From: Syngnathus acus
Taxonomy: Eukaryota; Chordata; Actinopteri; Syngnathiformes; Syngnathidae
Length of the DNA stretch: 64,000 bases
Reading direction: 5' to 3'
Assembly: GCF_901709675.1 (NCBI RefSeq)
Contig: NC_051099.1
Location: 5,146,001-5,210,000, forward strand
A program made the position numbers and the translations under genes. Under the pieces are notes generated by a model. It was not told the origin of the DNA, did no database searches, and saw only the letters and a list, made by a program, of their open reading frames with translations. Position 1 is the first letter of the stretch; every line of letters starts with the position of its first letter. Of this stretch, positions 40,801 through 53,600 are shown in pieces.

Positions 40801-43800
40801 GCCTTATAGTCGGGAAAATACGGTATTAGAGAGTAATTTTGATGAATATTTTTTAGGTTTAATAAGTGTCTATGTTAAGTAGTAATAAAATGAAACGCAA
40901 CTCCACTTGACAGTTTAATGTTGGAGGCAAAAATAACATGCTATTAAAAACACCTTCCAGAGTTACTGAATCGAAGATTGTGTCAGCCAACACTTAAACT
41001 CTTGCTCCGATCAAGAATAAGGTGCTTCACCTGCAATAAACCCCCATGGCAAAGTCAACTTTATGTCTTGGAAAAAGCTATTTTAAGAAATGTGCCCAGC
41101 AAAGGTCAAGCCATGACAAAAGTGCCCACATCCCGAGCGAGCGAGAGGCTGAGCGGCCTTCACTCACAGTCAAGCAGTGTTGCTGAGTGGCGGCAAGTGA
41201 TTGACAAAGACTCACTGTGTCTGTCTGCTGTTGACATTTCTAACAGCTTCTGTATTGCAAAAATGTATATATTTTCATTTAAAACAGTAGATCCGAGTCA
41301 TCTTACTTCTTAGCCAGCGCCTTCATGTCACACAACCACGACGTTTGGGTTTTGATTCGTCCTCCCATCTGGTCGGCACTTCCTCGCTTTGGCTCGGGCA
41401 CAAAGAGCAGGATCAGGGTTGCTGCAGTCATCCCCAAAACCGGAGACACCTATGGGAACACTTGTATAAGGCCTCGCGGGATGCAACGTGAAGGCAGGAT
41501 GGTTGCAGGACAAGGAATGGTGTGTTTAAAAGCTGAATGGATGCCCGCTGTGTTTGCCGATACGCTTGACATCCTAACTTTGAACACACGCTGCTTTTCT
41601 CTCTTCGTGCTGTCTGTGTGTTTGGCGACGTTTACATGGCTACATTGAAAGCCTGATCAGAATAAAAATGATTCTTGACACACCCAACTGGGAATATTCT
41701 AATCAGATTGAGCCCGTTACGATCAAGCTATTATTGCGGATGAAAAATACAAATAATTGTAAATAGAAATTATGTTGTCATTCTGTGTTAATTCAGATTC
41801 AAACGCAGCCATCTAACATGTAAAATCTTTTATTTATTTTTCCCGGCGACTGTATTTTTATTTACACTACAATAAGCTACAATGCTTGTACACTGAATAA
41901 TACAATGAATTTTTACTTACGCTCCACATGTATAATATAGCATAGTTTGCAGTTATATTCATCAATTATGAAGCAGATGCGCGGGTGAGATTTACTCGAC
42001 TGATGCAAAAGCAATTTAATCTTCCGGAGCAAATATTGTTTATATCACATAAATTGTGTGGCGTGAAAATGTTTTTTTTTTTCTTTCCCATCTCGGAGGT
42101 GCGAGGATTACATACATTGATCATTTCCTTCTTTGCGTCTTGTCATATCTGCAAGTTTCACTGCAGCATGAATATTAATGAGGGGAATTTTATATGAGAT
42201 ATCCTCATGGACTAAGCCTGGATTTAATCAATTTTATACTTTGTATTTAATCTTTCTGCTGCTAAATTCTGATGTATGAATTCAAAAATTATTATTCAGC
42301 AAGGCGCAGCAAAACCTTGAATCCCAAAGGGCTCATTCCACATTTCCTGTACGTATGGATGGCTGGCAATCCCACGTACGAGCGAGTACCCTCCCCCCGC
42401 CCTCCTTGTTGCCGACCATCATTTAGCCAAACAAGGAAGGTCGCAGGAACACGGCGGGCAAAAACAAGCGGAAGCTCTGTCGAGTCATTTTTTACCGACA
42501 GCAGGATAGCGCCGTTGTTTCATGCCTTCATATTTGTTTTCGTCCCACATGCCGAGCCACTGACTAATTGGCTTTTGAATTGTTGTGTTAGAATGTCAGT
42601 GTGGCCACAGTGGAACAAACTGCCCTCTTTATTGTTATGTTTTTAACGTTCCACCAAGACCGGTTAGTATTGACTTCCTGTTTCCCTCCCCTGAAACCAG
42701 CAAACTACCTGTCATGTCCAGGAATCCAAAGAAATCCTTTGTGACCCGTCGAAGGAATGTTTCTTTTCCGCCTTTAAATGTCAGTTGCTTCGTTAGAGGA
42801 GTCACGTCCTTACATTGTTTGGGCTTTTTTAAAAAATGACCTCCAAAGTCAGCCTCACCTAGGGAATCCTGTTTCACATTTAACCAGTTTGTTTCCCTTT
42901 CGAGTTGAGGTGAAGAAAATGTTTACACTACGGGTGTCAAACTCTTTTTTTTGGCGGGCCGCATTGTAGTCATAGTTTCTTTCGGAAGGCCATTATGACT
43001 GTCAACCCAAATAAATGTATGAGCACCTCATATTATATATAGTAAAAGCTACAAAACAAACTGACAAATAACTCGTTTTCAAATCAAACGAGTAAAAACT
43101 GGTCAAATACTTAAAAAAAAAAAAGATATTAAAAGTGAAGACAATTTGCAATTCTAGGAATGACACACGAATTTGATGCACAATTTGTCTTCGCGGGCCA
43201 CATAAAATGATGTGGCGGGCCGTATCTGGCCCCCGGGCCTTGAGTTTGACACCTGTGGTTTACACTGTCATTCCCACAGAATTTATATTTGGACGGTCTG
43301 TATTTTTTAAAGAAGTTATTATAATGTAATTTCTATAGCCCTTCCTAAAAATGTTTTCCATTTACAAGTTTGTTTACCCTGTGAGAATTTGTAGCATAGA
43401 TGCCATTTTAAATCTTTCAAATTCTATTTTGCAAACTTTTCTGAAGGATCGGAGTTGACGTCAACGCGTGAGTGACTTATTTTGCCTTTAGCGCGGTTTG
43501 CCCTGTCACTTCCTCACAACGTCCAGCCTTGTGTGCCCCCACTGTGTTTTTGAGCCCTCTGAACCCGGATCCACGCCGCCCCCAACCACAGCCCCGCAGG
43601 AGGGGCACTAAATCCGTCCTTGTGTGGGTTTGTTTGTGTGTATAATGCAGCAGTTGATGGCCTTACCCTCAATGCCCAGTGCCAGTCTCCTGCAGCTACC
43701 TTGGCGCTGGTGCCCAGGATGTAACCCAATCCGCTGCAGGAAAAAAACACAAGTGCCGATGATGCCACTGACACATGGATGTCATTTCTATATCAAGTGT

Positions 43801-46800
43801 ATGACTCATCGGTCTGACTTTGCTCACTGTGTTTGTTTTCCATCCTTTCAATGTAGCAATAAACACATCCTGCTCGCATCGCGGCCTAATTAAAGACTGT
43901 ATTTGAAGTTGATTGAGACGCTAGTTGCAACTGGGCTGATTGGCTAATTGCTCTATTTGTAGGGAGTCGTAAAAATCTCCTTTTCAGGAGAACAGGGCTG
44001 CGAAATTAATGTAATAAATGCCAATCAGTGTTTAATGGGAAAAATAACCTCCAAATTTACTGAGGACAAAAGACCAATCTAATTCTAGAGAGCATACAAC
44101 ACGATCAATAAAGTATAAATCGAGACCTGGTACGAGAGGGTCCACTTAAAAAAGACGGATTTGAATGACGTGATGTTATGTTAGTATCATTCCGATGAAA
44201 TATTACAGCAGACAGTTCTCCTTCTTTGAGCATCTTTTCCATTTCTTTGCATTCTGCTACGCACTGTTCTGTTCATAATGTTAAACCTCAAAGGGGTTTT
44301 TCGGTGCTCCATCCACCGGTCCATTCATCTTTTATCACTCAGCTTTGTTTACTCTCTCCCTGTGGTCCTTTTTCTCATTGAGGGCTGCAGATTTGTGCTT
44401 AAAATGCCTCCAATTCCCACACCAGTATATTTAAAGTACTGCATTCTTGTGTGGGAGATGTTAGTGCAGCTGCATCCAGGTAAAACACTTCCGTTATTTT
44501 GAGTCGGACCTTCATTACATGTCCGAATTGATCACTGGACACAAGAGAGGGAGATGTTTCTGCTGCTCACCTTCCCAAGGGAATGGCCAGGTAGAAGAAA
44601 GAGAGCATCATGGTACGCTTGTTATTGGTGAACAAGTCTCCAATGATGGTGGGGGAGATGGACGAGTAGCTGGACTCTCCGATGCCCACCAGGCCGCGGG
44701 AGAGCATAAACAACCAGTAGTACTGCACAGAGACAATAAAAATGGAAAAAAGTGTTCTTGAAATGTGATCTCAAAATATTGCATCCATGTGGAAATGGCA
44801 TATCAAATATTTCCTAGATGTGGAGTCGCTATTGGCCACCCCTGGTCACCATGTAGCTCCGCCCCTGGAGAATAAGCTATAAAATAATTAGATGACTGTC
44901 CTGTAGTCATTGGCACACTTTCAGACATGATAAACTGATAAGAGTGTAATTAAATGGCTTAAGGAGTGGTCATAGGGGCATCTGTGTGGGCAGCTGTTTC
45001 CATGGCAACACACTATCTGGAAAGATACAGTACTCCTGCGTCTGTAATACAAAAATAAATCCTTCTTTCTAATGTCACTCATCTAATCAAATAATTGATT
45101 AACGTTGAGAGAGAAATTGCTGCTACAATATTAGCATTTGGTGTCATTAGGAATTGAAGTGGCCTAAGCACACTCCAAAAATGTGCTTGAAAAGACTGAC
45201 GAGTGCTTCCTCAATTCAACAGCAGTACTTCATTTCATCTCAGCCCCTTAAGTCGCCTGGCTGCATTTCCCCGCTCAGGCAAATAAAAGACTGCCATCTT
45301 GTCTCCACCCTCCTGAGACGTCTATGCTGTCATTCCTTTCTGACCAGCTCCCACTCAAAGCGGTGGAGCCAATAATGCTGGTCTGCAGAACTTGAGTGCT
45401 TCAGCTTTTCAGGCTGTGTGTGGCTGCCAGTCAAATGGCACACATTAGCTCTTTTCAATACCTTGAATCTTGGCGGTGATGTATTCATCAATGCCGATTT
45501 GTTTGTTTGGGCGCTTGGGTGACCTTCCTTCCGTCTGCAGTTTCCGATATACTACCGTATTTTCCGCACTATAAGGCGCACCTAAAAACCTCCAATTTTC
45601 TCAAAAGCCGACAGTGCGCCTTATAATCAGGTGCGCCTTATATATGGACCAATATTGAGCCACTACAGCAGGCGTGTCCAAAGTCCGGCCCGCGGACCAA
45701 ATGTATATATCTTATATATGGACAAGGTTTTAAAATGGGCCATTCATTGAAGGTGCGCCTTATAATCCGGTGCGCCTCATATATGGACAAAGTTTTAAAA
45801 TGGGCCATTCATTGAAGGTGCGCCTTATAATCCGGTGCGATTTATAGTGCAGAAAATACGGTACTTGTCAGGGGTTATTATTAGCTACGTCAATTTGTAT
45901 TGATGCTATTCAAAAATCTTTGTTGCGCTTTTACGGGTTCCAAGCCTATATGATGATTGATCCCTTATTGATTTGCCATATGATTAAGCTTTGGTGGAGG
46001 TCTTGCACATTTATTTCCAAGCGCTCCTATTACAATGTTGTCTGCATGCACATGAAGCCTTTTTGCTCTCGAACTTAATCTCCCCATGTAATTGCTCCTG
46101 AGAGTAATGTTATTGTTGAATGCACACAAAGGTTTTTAAAGATATCAAAACAAAACTGTCAAGGGGTAGTTAAACTGCAGTCTTATCTTCTAAAGTCTCG
46201 TAACCGAGACCAAGCCTCGGCCTTGCTTAATTGGATGGCGGGCAAAGATGTAAAAACTGCCAACGCGGTTACGCCAAGCGTGACATTTCATTTCCCTGCT
46301 TTCAATAAAAGCGTATCCACGATAATGAGCTTGTCTGCGATACAAGCTAACATGTCCCGCCATTGTTTTGTCGTACCTCTTTGCTGATGAAGGAGCTCAA
46401 CAGCGTAACGGTGGACCAAAAAAAAATGCCGCAGCTCAGGATGGCTTTTCTGTTGAAACGGTCGCCCAGGTAACCGAAGATGGGAGCCGCCACCATGAAG
46501 CTGCAGATGAACACTGTGACAGGAAAAGACAAAGAAATGACACATTACAAAATATTGCTTTGTGCCCTGCGGCTTATTTCCCACTGGTCATAAATAATTC
46601 CTCCAACTTTTTACGACTTCCCAGTCAAGGTCCCATTAGTGCTTTAAAACGTGTTGACTAATTGCTCAGCTGCAGTGAGGCCGCCCTCATTTTCTGGCTT
46701 TTTCGTCAATATTTACGGGCAGGACCAGACGGACGCAAATAGATCTTGCGGATTTTGCATTTTTAATCCACTCACGCTGACTTTGGGAGTCTTTGTGGTG

Positions 46801-47601
46801 CAGAAAGGACAGAGAGGTTGCTCTTGACAGCAGTGGGAGAGCAAAGGAGGCAGGCTGCTGTTTTGACACATTGTCAGCATAAAGATACGGTGGTGGTGGT
46901 GGTGGGGGGACGTTATATAAGAGCCACGCATCCCAGCCGCACAGGATAAGGGGAGGAATCCGATTATGTCAACATGTGATATGGCAGAAAGAGAAATGGA
47001 TGTCTTTTTACCTTTTATGAAAAAAAAGCAGCATTCGTTCATTCATTCTCCCAATCACTTTTCCTTAGGGTCAAGGGTGAGCCGGATTGAAATATAAAAC
47101 TATAAGAAAAGGTTATAAAAAAATAAACCGTTTTGATGAAGTGTAATTAGAATGAGAGTCTCGTACACACACTCCTGTCCCATGTGAGATTTTACTAAAC
47201 GGTGGGCAGAAAGCTTTCGACCCAGTTTAGCAGCTTGTCAAAAAACACACACCTGATCATCAATGGAGCATCCTTGCATCTTTATTCCCTGCGATTTTTG
47301 CGATATGTTGATGAGATGATTCGATAAGCTATTCATAACGCCTCATTATCACCTTGTTGCAATGTCCGCACGTTGGAGCAGACTGTTAACCTCGTTGCTT
47401 GTTTTCAAAGCACACCTCAAAGCTTTTAATGTGTGGAAAAGGAATCGAACGACGCAGTCTGCTCCAGAGTCGATTTGGATTGATTTCAGTCGACGTGTAC
47501 CTGAATCCAACGTGCTCATTTTCACACTGGGGTTATTCGGAAATAAAAGTAGTTTCTGTTGTTAGCTTAGTACTGAAAAGATCAGCAACACATTAATAAA
47601 A

Positions 47602-47681
<80 letters not shown>

Positions 47682-50600
47682 CAGTTTGACAAGGCAGATG
47701 AAATTTTTTTTACAGCAAAAATTGAGCAATTAAGAAAAAAAAAATATATATATTACAGTTTGACAAGGCAGATTAATTTTTTTTTACAGCATTAATTGAG
47801 CAAGTCTTATGAATATTCCAAATTGATTTATCGTATTTTGAAAATGGCCAGTTTAGGTGTACACAGTTAATTCAACTCAGATAAACAAGTGTAAAGTTTG
47901 TTTGATTTTTACAATAGCATAAGCCCATTTGTTGACTGGGCAACATTCTTGACAACGTCCAATAAGCGAGAACCCTTAAAGGGTTAACACGCATAAAATG
48001 CTACCCGTCCGCCCAAACCACATTCCACCTTGTCCACCAGTGCCTTTCCTGTTTACTCAATCTAACGGGACACATCCACATGTTTGTTTGATCTTAACAA
48101 AGCTTTTGGAGATACGTCCCCAATCTCAAGCAAAAATAGTAAACGTGTAATCCAAATGTGGTCGCAAAACCCAAAGTTGTGTGGATGTTTATACAGCTGC
48201 CCCGATGAGAGAGAGAACATTTTTGATCATCTCAAAAGTCTTCATTATAATTTAAGGTGAGCATGATTGGTGGAGAATCTTACGTGCAAAAATATGGGAA
48301 ATCCTGTTCTTGTTTTAATTGACGATAAAACTTCAGGAGGTGCCTCACCCTTATATACAATACAAGCCACAGATCATCAGATCTTTCTATTTATGAGTGT
48401 GTCAAGGTGTGTTTTGTGTTTATTCACCAAACCTTGCGCAAACACATTTGCCTGTGACTCACCTGAAGACAGCACCTGTGACGCTAAACATATGGTTGCT
48501 TGATATCCAAAGATTTTCCAAACATGTTTGCTTTGAATGTGAATACAGAAAAGCCCTAAAAGGCAGCAGTTTAGTTTGATAAAAGTGGAACTAGCAAACA
48601 CAAAGGGGACAGACGGCTTTTATCATTCCCAAACAGAACTTTGAAGTCAAAAAGATTTGTGTTTCTGCTCAGCTGCTTTTCTGGTGTTTTTATTCGAGCT
48701 GGCCAAACTGCTTTGGATACACATTTGATTATGTACAAAAGCCATCACAGTTAGAGTGAATAAAAAAAGAATGCCAACAGTTATAGCACGTAACTGGAAC
48801 TGGTTGTAAGATTGTGATCTGAATAATTTTTCTTATTTTTCAAATCATTTTTTAATGTTTATTTTTTATTGTATTAGCTATGTATATTTTGTTCCTTTTA
48901 TTTCCATATTTTTTTTAAATTACATTTTTCAAATATATACTTTAGATATATATTTATATCTATATAGAGATAGATATTTTTGAATCATTTTTTAATGTTA
49001 GTATTTATTTTTTATTCTATTTGATATGTATATTTTGTTCTTTTTATTTCCATATATATACTTTTTAAATTAAATTTTTCAAATATATATTTTAGACTTG
49101 CTTATATTTTCACTTTTATTTATTTAGTATTTTGGATTTTAAGGGTTTTGGTTCTGCAATGCAGAAGAAAATATTAAATGTATTTATGGGCCTCGATACT
49201 CATCCAGTTCATACCGTGTGGTAACATGCAAGTGAGACCATAATATTTGAAATCAGGGGAGGACAAGAGCAATTGAGAGCTAACAGCGAGGGGTGAAAAA
49301 TTCCTTTAGCCACATTTTCCATTCCATATTTTACTTTTTAGAACCACAGTGACATTTAATAGGTCCCAGCTAGGAAAATGCCACCTATCCACAAAGTTGA
49401 AAGTACTTTGGATCTTTTAGCTGCGTAACCTGACAGTCAAGACGGTCAAAGCGAGGGCGGACAGCTGAAGGAATTTGACCAGAGAGGAGTAAAGAAAGAC
49501 ACATGCAATAATATGCAGGTCCGTAAATGTCTGCAGGCTAGACGCTGTCAATCAGTGCCATTTTTAGCCACATTGTCCTGTTCACAGCCTGTTTTTGTGT
49601 CACTGCTTATCCCGTCACAAATTCTTCCGTGAATACCGAAGCTTTCCACTCTCGCAGTCATGACGAGGTTATCAGCATGCTGCAGCGGGAGTTGTTTGGA
49701 TGACGAGAAAATGTGTCTTCTGTTTGTATAATGAGATGTGCGACTGCTTTCACATCTTGTATTATTTAAAAAAATGAAAAATGTATAACCGGGAAGGATT
49801 TTCAATTTTCAGGTGATTATTTTGACCTACTACCGGTTCGATACCATTTTCAAGGATTTTCAATATATATATATTTTATTATTTTTAGTCCACGCTATAC
49901 TTTAAGTTGTAATATCACCTTTCACCACTAGATGGCTTAGTTGCACTTGCACCGGGTGCTACACTGCCCTAACGTTATAAGATCTAATAATTTCTTGCAG
50001 ATTTGACCGTTTTTATAAAAGACAGGCCATTGCAGTGGAGAAAAAAAAAAAATCAATGTGGTTATTTTGTTGTTTGCTTCAAACCCTTTGTTGTTCAATT
50101 GCGGATCTGATCCACATGTATTGAGGAATGTACTCTGAGAAATGAAATATATGAAAAGCATTTTGCATATTTGACATAAAAGGCCATTTATGCACATATA
50201 GTCAATGAAACAAGTGAGATTCCACTATTGCTATTCTGGGCGACATCTGCTTGTAACCATGGCGACGCTACGTAAAGCTGTTAACTTTTACACAGGCCTT
50301 GAAAAGCACGCTTATTATCACCCCCGTCAATACTGTGCAGACAAAAGGGATGTTCTGGAGCAGAAATTCTGCAGGCACCTTGATCAATTTAAAAAAACTC
50401 ATACAAGCAACACACATTGAACTTTGGTGTGAATTTGCGTGTGAATGCTCGTGTGTGTGTGTGCGGAAAGTTCCAGATGGCGCTATAAACGAGAAGACAC
50501 AGCGGGCAATTTTATACGCATGGGCATTTTGAATGAAATCAAAATAGCCAAGTAGGTTTCCCGCTACTGCTCTTGTGAAACGTAGCTCGACTGAAGGGTG

Positions 50601-53600
50601 TGTAAATATATTGCTGTTTATTTTGGGTCGGAGGCCTCATAAAATCCACCGTGGTTTTTCTCTTTGCCTTTTTTCACGGTAAAATTAGCATGAAGCCATT
50701 GCAAATGTTTGATTCTGTGAGTTTATATATCGTATGAACAAAAGGTGTTGTGTGCAATGAGAGTGTTGTCAAGTGTACAGCTGGGAGTATATTTCTTCCT
50801 CTAATGATTAATGGGACTGCCCATGGCGGCTGTGACACTTCCATTTGGACATTCACACATATCAGGCTACTGCCTTGGGATTTCCCCTTCATGTGGCACC
50901 CCATGTATTCCTACATTCCTCAAATTTCTGATTACCACAAATTTACCCCTCAGTCCCCCTCTGCTCAGTCTCGAGCGGTGTTGGATTACCAATCTGGGAA
51001 GCCTGGGAAATACCTCCCTCTCGCCTGGATGTGAACAGTTAATTCCGAACAGAAGCCGCAGTCAAATACAGGCAAACTCCCACTTAAACCCTTTTTGATT
51101 GTATCCTATCTCGCCGATTCTCCGAGTGGATAGTCGGTGCGTGTCACAGCTGCCTTCCATCCTGACTACCTGCTGCAGCTGGGGAGAATTACACGGCGCT
51201 CCGAAAAAGAAAAGCGTCTGGCTGCAACATCATCTTTTGCTTATTAGCAAGCACATATTGGAAGCAAATACACATGTGCTAAGAATAAAGAAAAAAGCTG
51301 CTGACAGGAAGTGAGATTCAATTCAAGTCCAGACTGCTATTCAAGGCTAGAGGAAGGCTGGCGTGGCAGAGAATAAAAAAAAATATGCACTTAGGTGCAG
51401 CATGAGGAGTAAAAAAAATGATTCCCCGTAATGCACATTGGAGCAGCCGGCGTAATGACGGCAGGCGACCCTGCTTGTCTGAATTTGTGCAATCCTTGTT
51501 GTTACGCTGGCTTATGAAACACACACAGACTATCCTTGACCTTCACTGTGCATTATAAAAGCCAAGTCCACGATTAACGAGAACGTTCTTGCGTGTGTGT
51601 TGGAAATTGATGTCTCAAAGGTGGGAGAGAATTGATCAGTTCTCTTTTCAAGAGAACAAAAAGTGGAATAATGATTAGCACGGTGGTGTTACGGTTCTCA
51701 TTTCTGAGTTTCTATCTCGGTTATGGGTTAGCACGTTCTCCTCATTTTCGAATCTAAACTGGGTGGTCAATCACCAGCTTTGTTATTGATTTGTCGACAC
51801 AAAGTGAAAGGCGTTCCAATCATGGCCGACAGCTGCCTTCCCTTGAGACGTGGCCTAGAAAAATATAGACACATGCACGCAGGGTGATGTCGGTGAATCA
51901 TCGGGTCATCGTTTTATTTTGGGCTCGGCCAAATAAATAAAAATAATGCCGACAATTAAGGTACATGTTTCTTTTGCCGTCATCCCTGCAGCTCTCAAAC
52001 TCTTCTAAGGTGACATGGCAAAGGACAGCTGCCAAACTGCTGATAGAGAAAGAGGGGGTACCAAGGGATAGTGACTGAAGCAAGAGACAAAATAGAAGCA
52101 GTTGTGATCCCTCAAAACAGCTGATCAAGCACAAGATACAGGAATAACTTATTTTTTTTTGCAAGTGAGTAACGAAAAGATTCCGAGAGCTTCTGATGAC
52201 GCGTAGGTCGGATGTGCACGGATGAGCGTTCATCTAATCCAATTTATATCAATATCTGAAAATAAATTAAAAAATAATATACCGTATTTTCCGCACTATA
52301 AGGCGCACCGGATTATAAGGCGCACCTTCAATGAATGGCCCATTTTAAAAATTTGTCCACATATAAAGCGCAACGGATTATAAGGCGCATCTTCAATGAA
52401 TGGCCCATTTTAAAACTTTGTCCATATATAAGATATATACATTTGGCCCGCGGGCTGGACTTTGGACACGCCTGCTGTCGTGGCTCATTATTGGTCCATA
52501 TATAAGGCGCACCTGATTATAAGGCGCACTGTCGGCTTTTGAGAAAATTTGAGGTTTTTAGGTGCGCCTTATAGTGCGGAAAATACGGTATTCAGAATAT
52601 ATTCCGAATATTTTGTTTTACTTTTATTCATCAAAAAATTCCATTTTCACTTAGCAGTTTCTCAACGGCGCCTAAGTCTTAATATTTGGGCAGAGCTGGA
52701 GTGGCGAGTCGCCCCGAGCACCTGTGGCCTCATTCCTTAAGCTCACATAGCAGCCCAATGACAGACTGACACCATGTTATGAGCGGAGGGGCTTGTCATG
52801 TCATTTCGTGCGAGTGTGTGTGTGTGTAAATGGGCGCGCTAGCGTGGCTATCGCATTACCGACAAGGTGGGCAGCCACACAGAATATGGCACAGACAGAA
52901 TGTGAGCTGTTTTGAGCTGTGGCTCCTCATTAGGATTCTTCACATCCAGAATTGCTGAGCCCGATATTGCTTTCATGCTCCACCAGTTGAGGATAATGAC
53001 ATCGTCGCCTTCTATTATGACGTTTTATTTCGGAATTGCCTCAAAGCACAAAATGTAGAAAGTCAGTCTGGTTAGGCTGGAAAGTCGTTTAAGTAAAGGT
53101 AATATCATCCAGGTGAACAAGCTTTTGCATTAACCTTTGGTGCCCTCCGTGCCCTCGGGACCGGGCCGGTTCACAGCTGCGCGAGTGCGTCACTCACCTC
53201 AGGCAGCCGGAGGGGCCATTAGAGCAGACCTGACATTTGCAGCGGGAGAGCTAAGAGCTCGTGCTGTTGTCTGACAAGTCCGGTGGGCTCAGGTGAGAGC
53301 ATCTCGGTATTGTGACGGGCCTGAGAGCTCCAGGCTTGAACATCAACTTTTTAACTAACTCTCACAAGAGATCTGAGCTCCCCGCCCAGGTAATATTGAC
53401 ACATGTTTACAAATATAAAAAAAAAAAAATGGCTGCCAACCTCTTGTCAATAGGTTTTGTCTCTTTTGGCAGAATAACAAAAAAGGAGAACTGCATCATC
53501 TCATCAAGTTCTCGGGATCCTTCTTGTTAGTGATCCCCAAGGGGAAATTCTCTTTTCACTAGGAGGAGAGATATCATCGCAAATGTCTCGTTGAGGATTG

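Noticed and set aside
53528-53560. GTGATCCCCAAGGGGAAATT motif resembling a fish retroelement piece
   Set aside because: Too short and without borders or target duplication to call.
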